Shown here: positions 11,201 to 22,520 of the stretch, piece after piece
How positions within the stretch are numbered: position 1 is the stretch's first letter
Layout: each line of letters begins with the position of its first letter
From: Vicia villosa
Lineage: Eukaryota; Streptophyta; Magnoliopsida; Fabales; Fabaceae
Assembly (NCBI RefSeq): GCF_029867415.1
Contig: NW_026705417.1
Coordinates: 637,078-701,077 of the forward strand
Direction of reading: 5' to 3'
DNA length: 64,000 nt
Made by a program: the position numbers and the translations under genes
The notes under the pieces: model-generated
Database searches by the model: none
Told to the model about the DNA's origin: nothing
The model's input: only the letters and a program-made list of their open reading frames with translations

Positions 11201-13821
11201 GTTTGGGAGATAGAGGGAGGGCTGATGAAAAATAACACAGGATTCGGATTAAGCACGTAAAACCGAGTTGAAAGGTGGTCCCTTTTCTGGTTTCTGTGCA
11301 CTCTAGTCGCAGCTCCGGTGATGGTAGATCGGAGAAGAAGACCGGAGCCATGGCTCCGGCGTCTGTTTCATGCCATGCATTCTTTCTCCGTCGCTTAGGT
11401 GGCGCGCCAGCATTGGCGGATCTTCCCAGTTTTTTTTATTTTTGCTTTGTGCTAATGATTGGTTTGATGTGTTGTCATGATATGATTGACTCAGGATTTT
11501 CATTTTGTCCTTTAGTGTTTTAAGTGAAGACTGCCCAGTTGATACAAGTCCTTATGTCACGTCTTATAAAATAAAACCATTTTAATATTTAGTTGCTGCA
11601 GGCATAATAAAAATGAAATAAAAAAAAAGGGAGTAGAGGACCAAATTGGAACTGGGCCCTAGCGCCACTTTTGATTTTCACACCCCTGATTTGGGCCCAA
11701 GCGCTTTTGATAAGGAATCCAGTTTATTCTTTTTTACTTTCTTACCCCCAGTCCTAGGCAGATTTGCATTTTGTTTTACAAATTGTTTCCTCTTTAACTT
11801 TTGCTTGCTAAATCTTTTTCTCACCAAATAAAAAATGTGAAAAAATATGTTTTAGATTCCTTAATGTTGTTAGATAATTGTAATATTTTTCTAAGAATTT
11901 TAGGACTTATCTTGGTATTTTTAATGGACTATTTTCTAAAGTGTAGTCGATTTTGTTTCGGTTTAGGTACCTTATGCATTTAGGCTTGATTGAATAACTT
12001 GCAAACTGATTTTTTTCATTCCTTTTTGTGTACATTCAGTAGAGATACATAGGATGTCATGTATCAAAGATAAAGTTTTGATTCTAAATTTTAGTATGGT
12101 TTTTAGGCTAGTTCCTTTAGCATTCAATTATTGTGCGTTTATGTACGATTGTTGTTTGTTTTTGCCCATAAGGATTGATGCACCTATGCAATGCTTTTAA
12201 TACTTTTTGAGGACATTTCTAGGACTGTTTAAGAGGCTTTAGTGCCTGATTTGTGAATTTTAAGTCATCCTTTCATGCTTTGCTCGAATTTCCTTTCTTA
12301 CATGTAAATAACTTGCTTTTAGTTAGCGATTGTATCATAACTTGTCCAAATGACCTATAATTTTGTATGAGACTTCTTGACATGATTCTATGATTGATTA
12401 GACACCTCTTAGAGGTTATTAGCTACTGACTTCCATCATTTGATTACATTTTTCTAACTTCATTCAAAATTTGAAATCGTTTAGTTAGTTTGACCTAGTT
12501 TTGCCTAGTTTTTGTTAGAACTTTGTGTTGCTTCAAGCCAATTGACTAACAAGGATTGGTATAAGGTCTTAGACCTATAAATGCAATGTTATGCTACTGA
12601 CCTCAAGCTTAGGTCATGTGTTCATTTGTTTTTTTGATTCAACTAATTGATACATGTTCGTTATTTGTTAAGCGACGAGTCATGCGATACTTTGGTAACT
12701 TCTTGTGAATATTTTCGTGTGTTTCCATGATGCTTTTGTGTTTGATTTAGGACACTAATTTCCTTGGTTTGCTACTGCCCTAGGGATCTCTTCCCTCTTT
12801 CTCATGCTTTGCCTCTCCTTTCACACTTTGATTGTTGTTAGTCTAAGAGGCGACGATTGTTTGTTCTTCCTCCACCTTTTGTGGATTGTTCTCTTTTGGG
12901 ATTCATTATGTGTAGTCTCTCTTAGGAGTAGACTTGGTTAGGGACTTCATTAAGTCACCTACCTTACTTGTTGCTCTCGCTTATCTCTTACTATATGCTT
13001 ACCATGTTCCCTTAGGGCGGTGACTTCAATCTTCATTAAGATTAGTCACATAGAACAACTTAGGTTGTAGTCTATGCATGATAACATAGGTAGAGATCCC
13101 TTATCCTTGACCTTAGGGCCATTTGTATGTTAGTATTAGGTTAGAAATGTATGTTCCCCTTTTGCATAACAAACAAAAATCCATAAAACACAATAAAACA
13201 TTAATAAATAGTGAAAATAATAAAAAGGAATGGAAACTCTCGTCCCTCTTGTTTAAGGGGATCACTTGAGTGGAGATTCCTAAACCTAAAAAACACAAAC
13301 ATAGAGTTAATTGAGTCTTCCTTGTTTAAGGTTCACTCGAGACGCTCGACATACTTTTGTTTAGCTTTTAAGAGCATGTTACTTCCACTCCAATCCCAGC
13401 GTGAGTCTCCAAAGGTCAAGCGGCGGAGTGTGCTGTAACTGTTCACTAAAAAACACCAACAAATCCTAAAAAGCATAGAAAATCTTGAGCAGAACTACGG
13501 TGCTCTGATTCTTCTTAAGAGGATACGTAGGCAGAGAGGCAACTCTAGCGAGCACAATAATTATTAAAAAACTTTAGGTTTAATCATGCATTGCATTAGT
13601 TTTAGATACACCCTTTAGATAGAAGCAAACATAGGTGGATACCATCGAGTACGATGGGCGCGAGGGGTGCTAGCACCTTCCACTTGCGTAACTGACTCCC
13701 GTGCCCTGTTCTCTGGTCGAAAGACCTTGTCCTTGTTTCGAGTTAGGTTTCTGATATTCCTTTCCCGCGATGGGATGAATATATTAGTGGCGACTCTGAT
13801 CCATTTTTCGCGGTAGCGACA
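8258..13821 (+). repeat. 3' LTR of the Ogre-like element, 5.56 kb
   Basis: It starts TGTTGC and ends GCGACA, an imperfect inverted terminus. The first part (8258 to about 10400) is U3-like, including a region dense in GTCAA/TTGAC at 8560-8800. A TATA-like box lies at 10412-10418, followed by a pyrimidine-rich leader (10440-10640). The last 1796 bases match the 5' LTR part at 1-1796. The start was chosen because the opening CACCCCAAAATTTGCCC is shared, with changes, by the start of the minus-strand LTR ending at 48811 (its complement reads TGTCATACCCCAAAATTTG). Confidence 0.75.
10412..10418 (+). promoter_or_regulatory. Predicted TATA box of the Ogre-like LTR
   Basis: ATATAAAAACC is followed within about 30 bases by a pyrimidine/CT-rich leader, typical of plant retrotransposon transcripts. 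This is a sequence prediction only; a second candidate, CTATAAATG, lies near 10333. Confidence 0.45.
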
Positions 13822-15519
13822 GAAACGTTTAAAGCAAAACGAAAAAACCCAAAATTTCGGAGTAGAAGTGAAACAAATCGGCAAAGAGCATCAGGTCCCC
13901 CATATTCATATATAAAAGGGCGTATGGGATATGGACGCTTAAAACAGTCTATTGTAAGTATCTATAAATTTCAATGTTATACTTGTTCATCGTGAGTTAT
14001 ATTTGATCATATTATTTGGCTTAATGTGTAGTTAACAAGGGAGAGTAGTTCTGAAACATCTGTTCCACCACATGTTTTATGGAAGGAAGCCCGTGTGGGA
14101 ATGGATGGAGTTGTCAAAGAAGATGTTCAAAAAGTTTTTGAAAAATGCGTAAGTATAGCATTATTTCTTTAATTAAATCAAAAGTTTAGTAACATTAATA
14201 AGACAAAATTTGAATATTCATATGACTCTCAGGAGACTCTATCTCAGTCTATATCTCCAGATGAAGGCAATGATTGCAGGAGCATACTTAGCCGCGCATT
14301 AGATGTTCCTGAATATTCTGGTCGGGTGAGGGGTAAGGGATTTGGAATCACTCCAACATCCTTGAAGATGAAAAAACAGAAGGCTCTTAGCAATGGAGAA
14401 CTGCAGGAAACCTTGTATGCACTACAAGCTGAAGTCCGCGAATTGAAAAGGGAAAAAGAATTAAGAGAGCAAGCTTCAAGTTGTAAAGCTACTAGTGACA
14501 AAGGTAGTATCGGTTGTAATTTTCAACCGGATCTTCCAAAGGTAATTATATATATTATTATGAAATTAAAGTAACTTAATTTATTTAATTAAAATATATA
14601 CACAATAACAATTTGAAATTTATTATTGGTTTTAGGGCATTTCACCTTGCCAACTCTACTTATCGTCACCGACTTATCGGATGGTTGGCAAGGGAAAAGT
14701 GCATAACACTTTGGGAGAATTACTTCACACTAGACCGCTCCCTACCGGCTATTTGAAAGTATCGGTTGACATTGCTTTAGAGAAGGATGCGTTATTACCG
14801 CATCCTGACGATGTTTCGGATGCCACATTGGTGGGAGATGCAATAGGTTCGTTTGTTGCATGGCCGCCAAGCCTAATTAGTGTAGATGATGAGGTATTCT
14901 TAAAACCATATATATGAATCTTTGAGTATTCAAAGTTTTTTACGCGCATTTTACGTACATTTGTTTTTACATGGTTATGTTAATTATACTCCAACAAAAT
15001 CCAAAGCAAAAGACAAGGAGCCTCCCTGGAAAATCGAGTCAGTTGCATCAATAAAACAGGTACATCACAATTATATGATATTTATGCATGAAAAATTTTA
15101 ATTCGTGATCTTATATTTCACCTAACTAATTATATGATCTTTAATTAGATGCATGCTAAAGAGATTGAAGATTTTTGTAAGGGTAAGAAGCCTGAAAAGG
15201 TTGTTGCTAAGAAGACTGATCGCGACTTTACGTGTGTATTAATCGGATGACTGCAAGTGCATAGTCGTGACGTGTAGTTTTAAAAGATATCGAATCCACA
15301 GGGACTATGAATCGATCTACCGTTATCTAAGGTTACTATGTAAAGCTAAGGCTACTGATATTTTGATTGTTCCTAAGGGAGAGTGATTGTGAATAGTAAG
15401 AAATATAATAAAAGACAGATATCAGTATGTATTTCGTTTAACTTAAGGTGATCCGAAGGTCCATTGGCTAGTGCATAATTCCATTAAAAATCTTTACTAA
15501 TTCAATTGGTTAAAAATCC

Positions 15520-15915
15520 TCGTCTCAAACTTTTGCTCTGTTGATTTAGATTACTATCCTAATCCTAATGTACGCTTTCGCCATCCCATTAGATTTTAGA
15601 AAAGCTTTTTGAAAACAACGTAATTAATAAAATGCCTGTTTTATGAAGTTGTTTTCTATTTAAATCTCCTAATCTCAAACTTTCGCTCTGTTGACTCGAA
15701 ACATGCTAATATCCCTAACGTACGCTTTCACCATCCCGCTCGGGTGTAAAAACAATTTTTGAAAATAAATAAGTTCTACTAGTTTTAATACGCTTTCGTC
15801 ATCCTTAAAACTAATGTCCTATGTCTACTATCCAGTTAAAGATCTCAAACTTTCGCTCTATTGATTTTAACCTTTGACCGTCTTAAGACCTCAAACTTTC
15901 GCTCTATTGGTTTTA
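15520..15915 (-). repeat. Interspersed motif repeats in the Athila LTR
   Basis: CTCAAACTTTCGCTCTRTTGA (plus-strand reading) occurs near 15526, 15671, 15841 and 15889. TACGCTTTCRYCATCC occurs between copies near 15570, 15720 and 15790. The alternation gives a degenerate tandem structure in the downstream (U5-like) part of the LTR. No function can be read from it. Confidence 0.7.
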
Positions 15916-16450
15916 AGACTTACTAATTAAATTAGACATACAAACCAAAAACAAGTGATATTTAATAAAACATAACTAAGCCAATTAATTTCGGATCCCA
16001 CAGTTAACTTACTTTACATACCGACACCTCAGTAAATTAGCCAGACATATTAATATGGTTAAACATGCATGAATTAATTTGGCTTATAATAAAAGGGAAG
16101 TTAATTGGCATATAATATATCATGCAATAACTATATAAATAAAGGCGGTAAAATATTAAACCTGAATTAAATAAATTGCAATTGAATCTTCGAGTATTGA
16201 ACTTACACCACAGGTTGGCTGGATCGTTCTTCGGAATTTAAACGGACGGAAAATAAAACAAGGAAATAAAAACGATAAATCTAACGTAAGGCTAGATTTA
16301 TAAAAGGTTCACAACAATTTCCGGTGTAGAAATCGTTGTGAGAAAATAACTGTTTGAATGAAAGCAGGAAGAAAATATAATTCACGGTACAATTTCGGCA
16401 GCACTTCGTTGGCAGGAAATCGGACCTTTAGAACTGAAGTGGCAGGCTCT

Positions 16451-16457
16451 ATTTATA
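16451..16457 (-). promoter_or_regulatory. TATA box of the Athila LTR
   Basis: The minus strand reads CGCCTATAAATAGAGCC. It lies 56 bp downstream of the last copy of the palindrome cluster at 16513-16655. Start of transcription would be near 16420. Confidence 0.6.
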
Positions 16458-16512
16458 GGCGAGGAACTGCAGTAGGAATGCGTGAAAATAGGGACTTCTC
16501 AGACTGGGCCTT

Positions 16513-16655
16513 GGAGACGTGCGTCTCCACTTTTTGGGGAAGACTCAGCACACGACTTGAGACGTGCGTCTCAAGTGGAGAGAATCTAGGAGTGGTTGGA
16601 GACGGGCGTCTCCTCTTTGGTGACGTGGCATAGAACGTTGGAGACGTGCGTCTCC
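16513..16655. promoter_or_regulatory. Cluster of four GGAGACG-type palindromes in the Athila LTR
   Basis: GGAGACGTGCGTCTCC at 16513-16528, a TGAGACGTGCGTCTCA variant at 16558-16573, GGAGACGGGCGTCTCC at 16598-16613 and GGAGACGTGCGTCTCC at 16640-16655. Centres are 45, 40 and 42 bp apart, about four helical turns. The cluster lies just upstream of the TATA box on the minus strand, the position of a U3 enhancer. The two base changes in the second copy (G to T, C to A) keep it palindromic. Confidence 0.75.
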
Positions 16656-16980
16656 ACCTTCTTGTGTGATTTGGGCCACGCACAATTGATTCTTCGTGGG
16701 CTGGTCTGTCTCTTTGGGCCTTTGGGTCTTATTTGCACATTTGGGCCTTATTTGCACCTCTCTTTCACTTCAGCACCCCTTTTTCATCTTTTAGGCATAA
16801 ATATTGGTCATTTTAGCTCCATTTCTTCTCCTTTTCACAAATAGTCTCAATAAGAGTGTAAAACCTGAAACAAAGCAAATACTCGCGTAATATCATAATA
16901 AATCAACATAATAAATGGAAAATGCTATAAATATCTACAGATTTCAAGCTAAATATAGGATATAAAATCGTGTTATCAAA

Positions 16981-16993
16981 TTCCCCCAGACTT
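16981..16993 (-). promoter_or_regulatory. Polypurine tract of the Athila element
   Basis: The minus strand reads AAGTCTGGGGGAATT immediately before the LTR start TGATAACACG. The position is that of the plus-strand primer site. A second copy of AGTCTGGGGGA occurs at 18005-18016. Confidence 0.7.
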
Positions 16994-18047
16994 GAACCTT
17001 TGCTTGTCCTCAAGCAAAACAATAAGATAAAGATAGGAGGACAGCGAAAATGAAATACGCTTCCACCACGTCGTTCGGTCATACTCAGCTACATAGTGTT
17101 TTTGTTTGAAAATAATGTTGCAGATCTTAGCAATAAACTTAGAGTAGCGACACTAGACAACTCCCAGCATGCATACCAATACGAATCATGCCATTATAGC
17201 TTGACCTTGACTCGTCATCATGTTTTACCCTTTTCATTCGCGCGCAATCACATTAAGCCCTTTATCTTGACACGCACATAGCAGAGTAGACGGTTAGTGA
17301 CTATGATCCTTCTTATGGAGTTTTGGCACAATTATGTGGTATACTCCTTAGCGCTCATTTGTAGATTGTGGGGAATCGGACAATAGTCCTTCCTACCAAG
17401 TTCAGTACCAGATGACTTCTAAACCAATCAACAATGAGTTTTTAAATTCTCTTGTATTTGGGATTTGCGACCGTTAGGTTAAATGACCTTGTGAGGATCA
17501 CCTTACTTAGTAGGCACATCTTCTAATTACGGTTAAGCACATAATTATTATTATGAGGATCATACACTTATATTCATCGACTCTCTGCGTAGTTGGTATC
17601 TAAGACGGTGCCGACTGCTAGAATAAACTACTAAGGGTTACTTCAAAAGTTAAAGTCGATGGTTTCGGTACAAAGGGTATTCAAATCGGTTACGCATACT
17701 TGGGGGGTTTTAGAGTGTTGGGACAATAAGGATATCGACTTGAATCAATTTCTATGCGTTGAGTGTTTGAGTAGCTTCGTATTTCTCGAACGTGTGGGGT
17801 TGTGCGTTTATCGTTTTGGAGTAAAAATTTTGTTATGGCTCAAGAAAATGGAAGAAATTGTAATAACTACGGAATTATACATATAAGACTTGAAATTCCA
17901 TAAATATTCTTTATTGAATTAGAAAAAAATTACAAGGAAGGGAAATAAAACTTAAAGGAAGGGAAATAAACTAAAAGTAAATAAAACTAAAGCAAGAAAT
18001 ACGACTCCCCCAGACTTAGATGATGCAGTGTCCTCAATGCATGAGAA
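16994..18047 (-). other. Non-coding stretch between the Athila 3' ORF and its LTR
   Basis: About 1 kb with no credible coding frame on either strand. It is bounded by two copies of the purine motif AGTCTGGGGGA (16981-16993 and 18005-18016). Confidence 0.6.
18005..18016 (-). promoter_or_regulatory. Second polypurine-tract-like motif of the Athila element
   Basis: The minus strand reads TAAGTCTGGGGGAGTCG just after the end of the 3' ORF. It repeats the core of the LTR-adjacent tract 1 kb away. It may be a duplicate or an additional priming site. Confidence 0.45.
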
Positions 18048-19407
18048 CTACTCCTCAGTGTTGCGGTTGCGAGAACTGCTTGCGCCTCTTGTACGAACAC
18101 GGCGACGTCTATCACTAGGAGAGCCATTTACACGAATGATAAGATCATGCAAATGTGTAGCAATTTCAGTGTATTGACCTTCGTTCCTAATAGCATAGTC
18201 ACGGTGCTCTTGTTGCATCTCTCGAATGAGCCTTATTGTTTCAGTTTGATTTGTCTGCATAGCTTGAACGAGTTGATCTTGGCGTTGAATTGCAGCATAC
18301 ATGGCATCAAGAGTGATAGGCGGAGGGTTGTTTTGAGGAGGTTGGTTGACATCAGCTTGGTCTTGGTTGAGTTCTCCTTCCATTGCATCCACAGGTTCAT
18401 TAGGATGTTCAGGTTGGTTATCTTGAGGATTGTCTTCAATAAGCCTCCATCGCTGAACATAAGGATGTTGATTCTTTCTGGGCATGAAAGGACGACATAA
18501 GGAATCAGAACTTTGTTGACGACCAAGGTGTAGTGGCCATCATGACGGGGTGAAACCAAGTGGGAGTCACTGCAGTAAGTGAGGTCGAGTGATTGAGCAG
18601 GCATCATGAGATGAGAAAGGGAGATGAGGTCATCACCAAGACCTAAGGCACAGGCCAAGGAAGTGATAATTCCGCCAAACAGGAAGGGGTTTGTGGCGGG
18701 GGCGTTGATGCAGCCTTGGATGTGTTGGAGCATAAAAGGTGCGGCATTGAAACGGATATTGTTAAGCGCACAGTAGATGAAAAATAATTCATTTTGGTTT
18801 ACCTTGTGGTTGTTGGATCTTGCAAAGATAGTGTGCCCTAAGACACGTTGAAAATAACGTATAGCGGGGTTTTGAATGTGAGAAGCATGTAGAGATCTCC
18901 AACCGGTAGGAATTTCGCCAGTGAGATTAAACCAAAATTCGAAAGCGAGTTCCTCCCAAGATCGACCATTGAGTTCTTGAAAGATTGTGCGGTGAGCATT
19001 TGGTGCATTATTAAAATGCAAATACGTAGCCACTACTTCTTGATCCAGAGTATATTCACGGTTGAACATCCGAAATTGGATGCTACCGGTTGAGAGCGGT
19101 TGATCAGAAGAAGTGTCGTAGTTGAAAGAGCTCAAGAACTCCAAGACGAGCGTCTCATAAGTTGGTACGGGTTCGGTACAAAGATGGTGAAGACTAGATT
19201 TAGTTAGTAAACGGGTGACACCATCAATGAGACCCAGAGTTTCTAGACATTCTATGTTCACAAATTTTGTGGGAACAACCGAATGTCATAGAATGCGAGG
19301 TATTTGGTTCTCTGAGCATCGTTGTCGTCTTCTCGGAAAATAATATTTTCAAGGTTAGGAGGTGGTCTCTCTGGACGCACACTACGGATGATTGAACGTG
19401 GAGGCAT
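18048..19407 (-). pseudogene. Athila-type 3' ORF, frameshifted
   Basis: The likely start codon is at 19407, at the end of a CT/CA-rich leader. The frame breaks near 19275, continues at 19261 to about 18490, then shifts to another frame that ends at 18048. Together the three pieces would span about 450 codons. The middle part contains the blocks EYTLDQEVVATYLHF, WEELAFEFWFNLTGE and a Cys-poor helical stretch around ELFFIYCALNNIRFN, resembling the ATHILA ORF-1/putative plant transposon protein family. The C-terminal part is Gln/Asn-rich with a likely coiled coil (LIREMQQEHRDYAIR) and a basic tail (SDRRRRVRTRG). It sits downstream of pol, where Athila elements carry an extra ORF. No signal peptide or clear membrane segment is seen, so an envelope role is not supported here. 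A predicted promoter of its own lies just upstream. Confidence 0.7.
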
Positions 19408-19496
19408 GATGTGTTTGGAAATAAAAATAGTATGGAGAGTGGAAGAGTAGAAAATGGTTTTGAGGTTGTGAAGAAGAAGAGTGGTGGTGGTGTGGT

Positions 19497-19503
19497 TTTA
19501 TAG
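19497..19503 (-). promoter_or_regulatory. Internal TATA box upstream of the Athila 3' ORF
   Basis: The minus strand reads CACTATAAAACCACACC, 90 bp before the ORF start codon at 19407. The sequence in between is CT/CA-rich and free of ATG, like a plant 5' leader. Three GGAGACG-type palindromes lie 258-370 bp further upstream. Confidence 0.5.
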
Positions 19504-19760
19504 TGAGGTTTGAAAATGGTGTGGTTAATGGAGAATTAAAATGGAATTATGGTGGTGTTTGAAGTTTGAATGGAATGGAGAAATGGGAAATGATGTGGAG
19601 TTAAAGAGGTGAATGATGGAGGATGAATGAGGTTAATGGTGTTTAAATGGAAGAAATAATGGGGAGAATGAAGAAGTTTGAATTTTGAAATTCAAATTCA
19701 AAATTCAAAATGGAGAGTGAAAGAGTCTTCTGTGTGGTCAAATGCAGACTGCTGCCCTTG

Positions 19761-19872
19761 GGAGACGCGCGTCTCAGGCAGTCAGTCTGATGGGGGACAG
19801 AGTATGGAGACGGGCGTCTCCTGTCCTTTGCATGCAGAGTCTGCTCCCACAGAGGTGGAGACGTGCGTCTCC
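19761..19872. promoter_or_regulatory. Second cluster of GGAGACG-type palindromes (three copies), internal
   Basis: GGAGACGCGCGTCTCA at 19761-19776, GGAGACGGGCGTCTCC at 19806-19821 and GGAGACGTGCGTCTCC at 19857-19872; centres are 45 and 51 bp apart. The motif is the same as in the LTR 3 kb away, but this site is between pol and the 3' ORF. Confidence 0.75.
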
Positions 19873-20185
19873 TAGCCTAGGGACATGCCCATTTCGCATG
19901 TGGTGCTGTAGTCACGTGCTGACAGATACAAAATCATGAGAATAGCACAGATGGGACATGTGATGTTACTATAAACAGCTAAATACCAGACTGAGTGAGT
20001 TATATGCATTCATAAATATATAGCAGTCAGACAGCAGAATATTATAACACAGTAGCAGTGATGAATAAAATATTTCATTTCAAATTAAAAACTGGTACTG
20101 AATGTAGACAGAAACAGAATGTAAAAATGCAGAAAATTAAATTCTAAACTAGGAAATGGAAATTACTAAAACTAGAAATAAAACT

Positions 20186-21388
20186 AGCGGCGTGGTCAGT
20201 GTATATGATTATTTTGGCTCCTACCAGGTAAGAACGGAACTTGTCTAACGCGAATACGACAGCTAATAATTCTTTTTCTGTCGTGGCATAATTCATCTGA
20301 GCTTCGTCTAGGGTTCTACTCGCATAGTATATGACATGTAGTTTCTTATCCTTTCTTTGCCCTAGAACGGCTCCTACAGCATAATCACTTGCGTCGCACA
20401 TTATTTCGAAAGGTTCATTCCAGTCGGGAGGTTGCATAATTGGCGCAGAGATTAATGCTTGTTTAAGCGTATGGAATGCTTCAGTGCATTTATTAGTAAA
20501 AGTGAATTCGGCGTCTTTCATTACTAATTCGGTTAAGGGTTTGGTTATTTTAGAGAAATCCTTAATGAAACGTCGGTAAAAACCAGCGTGTCCTAGAAAA
20601 CTTCTTATTTCTCTAACAGTTTTGGGAGGTTGAAGGTTTTCGATAATTTCAATTTTTGCTTTATCTACTTCGATCCCTCTATCGGATACGATGTGTCCAA
20701 GTACAATTCCTTGTCGAACCATGAAATGGCATTTTTCCCAATTAAGGACAAGGTTTACGCTTACGCATCGTTTAAGTACCAATTCAAGGTTCTCTAAGCA
20801 TTTCTCAAATCTTCCTCCACAGACCGAGAAGTCGTCCATAAAGACCTCCATTATTCCGTCCAGGAAGTCAGCAAATATTGCCATCATGCATCTTTGGAAG
20901 GTCGCGGGTGCATTGCAAAGTCCAAAAGGCATTCGTCTATAAGCGAAAGTACCATAAGGACAGGTAAACGTGGTCTTCTCTTGTTCGTCAGGGTGGATAG
21001 GAATTTGGAAAAATCCTGAGTATCCATCTAGATAACAAAAATGTGAGTGTTTAGCTAGGCGTTCGAGCATTTGATCTATGAAAGGTAAAGGGAAATGGTC
21101 TTTTCGGGTGGCTTTGTTTAGCTTCCTATAGTCAATGCACATTCTCCATCCAGTTTGGGTACGTTGTGCTACAGATTCGCCTTTTGCGTTAGTGATTACA
21201 GTAACTCCTCCTTTCTTTGGTACGACATGAACAGGACTGACCCATTTACTATCGGATATTGGATATATTATTCCGGCTTCTAGAAGTTTTTGGATTTCCT
21301 TTTTAACCACATCGCTCATAATAGGATTTATTCGCCTTTGATGTTCCCTAGAGGTCTTACAATCGTCTTCGAGCATAAGAAAAAACAT
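20186..21388 (-). pseudogene. Athila reverse transcriptase-RNase H fragment
   Basis: An open frame of about 400 codons. From its N-terminus: LLEAGIIYPISDSKWVSPVHVVPKKGG (RT entry), WRMCIDYRKLN, HFPLPFIDQMLERL, FCYLDGYSGFFQI, TFACPYGTFAYRRMPFGL-type block, and the catalytic FMDDFSV. The RNase H part follows, with DASDYAVGAVLGQR and ATTEKELLAVVFALDKFRSYL. The frame is open but incomplete: it begins inside RT and stops being homologous after YTDHAA (near 20186), after which a short unrelated tail reads to 20144. The RNase H C-terminus and integrase are deleted. The usual tyrosine-type YxDD region is intact as FMDD. Confidence 0.85.
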
Positions 21389-22520
21389 ACTCCCAATAAG
21401 TTTAGGTCGTGCCTTTTAACTTCTTTACAACTCTCTGATATTCCTCAAGGAAACACCCGTCTTGTATCTATGGAGGAAGATGTGTTTGGTATTGAGCATC
21501 AAGAAACAATTGGTATGGAGGATTTTGAACAAATTTTTGAACATACGCAATTAGGCCTCGGTGTTATTGATACATACATAAGGTATATCCGATCTAATTT
21601 GTTTAATTGAATGAACAATTCATTTACTCATTTCAAATGTTAATGAGGTCTTTTATTTAAGGTTTTTGTATGAAAAATTGATGCACCCGAGTGGATTGAG
21701 GAAAAGATTCGCTTTCTTAGCTCCCTTCAATACCAACTTAGGGTTAATCATATCTAAACCAGATGAAGTCATGGCGTATGTACTCAACCTTTTTATGGCC
21801 AACATAAATTCAGAAAAGTTGTTCTTTTTACCGTTTAATACCGACAACGGGTTAGACTTTAATTCTAAATTCATCTATTATAATTTTTCATATTTTTACA
21901 TTGTGCAAAAAAGTTTTCATCTCACATTTGTTTTGCCTTAGAGTGGACATTGGTTGTTGGTCGCGATTAATCTTACCAGTGAAGTTGTATATTTTCTGGG
22001 TTCCTTACACAATCCAGTTAGTACATACGAAGCTATGAAGAAGTTGGTTGATACGTAAGTGAGATTGTTCTAAATATTCGTGTGTATATTTATTTATTTA
22101 TGGGAATTTTTTTAAATTATGCGTTTATGCTTTATTAGCGTTATACAAGTTTTTCGAGCACAAAGAGGAAGCCAAGTACCAAAGAGTAAAGCCAACAACG
22201 TCACATGGATTCGAATGGAGGTATATTAATTAATTATCACAATTTTGATTATATAAATAGTGATGATACGTGATAAAACTTAGGCCTTATCCATATTTTC
22301 TTTCCATGTGTAGTGTCTTGGGCAGCGTAATGAAGTAGATTGCAGTTTTTACATGTTGTAGTTTATGAAAGAAATTCTTCTTTCGAATCAAATAGAGATT
22401 CCGTCCAAGGTATGGATTTCTAACTTAAGAGTTATTTTAATATTTAACACATATTTCTCATATAATTAAATAGTTTTAACTTAAACATACCATGTTATAT
22501 TATTTTGTAGTACTTTGATG

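Larger units (their letters stand above)
1..13821 (+). mobile_element. Ogre-like non-autonomous LTR retrotransposon (5' end outside window)
   Basis: Bases 1-1796 and 12026-13821 are a direct repeat of equal length with about 11 substitutions, so they are matching parts of two LTRs. The 3' LTR is much longer than the overlap: it appears to start TGTTGC at 8258, right after a purine-rich stretch, and to end GCGACA at 13821. This gives a 5.56 kb LTR, and puts about 3.8 kb of the 5' LTR left of the window. LTRs this long are typical of Ogre elements in Fabeae. The interior (1797-8257) has gag-like remnants but no reverse transcriptase, RNase H or integrase, so the copy must have moved using enzymes from another element. 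It fits the terminal-repeat-with-GAG class. The right flank (13822 on) looks like CACTA interior. The matching target duplication cannot be checked because the left end is missing. Confidence 0.85.
15233..16978 (-). repeat. 3' LTR of the Athila element
   Basis: On the minus strand it starts TGATAACACGATTTTATATCC at 16978, directly after a purine tract, and ends near 15233 in ...AATACACA. The outermost left base could be 15233 or 15235. The end region contains the minus-strand sequence GTCCCTGTGGATTCGATATC, common near the ends of Athila-type LTRs. A TATA box, a palindrome cluster and a small tandem-motif region lie inside. Confidence 0.8.
15233..21388 (-). mobile_element. Athila-type Ty3/gypsy element, 5'-truncated and internally deleted
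   Basis: Read on the minus strand: an RT-RNase H region (21388 to about 20186), an abrupt break, non-coding sequence, a broken 3' ORF (19407-18048), a purine tract, and one LTR (16978-15233). Gag, protease, the N-terminal part of reverse transcriptase, integrase and the 5' LTR are missing. The RT passage with an extra stretch between the VVPKKGG and WRMCIDYRKLN blocks (TVITNAKGESVAQRTQ) is characteristic of Athila. The right end abuts CACTA exon sequence near 21390, so truncation happened there and no target duplication can be seen. Confidence 0.85.

Noticed and set aside
11600..12030. Start of the Ogre-like 3' LTR near 11640 (purine-rich stretch) or at 12026
   Set aside because: 12026 is only where the window begins in the other LTR, and it is preceded by pyrimidines. 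The 11640 stretch lacks a convincing TG border. The 8258 start has a purine tract and an LTR-like opening shared with another element.
18147..18500. Plus-strand open frame opposite the Athila 3' ORF
   Set aside because: It is a shadow of the minus-strand frame, with no family resemblance.
20144..21388. Intact reverse transcriptase gene
   Set aside because: It lacks the RT start, the end of RNase H, and integrase; the last 14 codons are unrelated sequence past a deletion.
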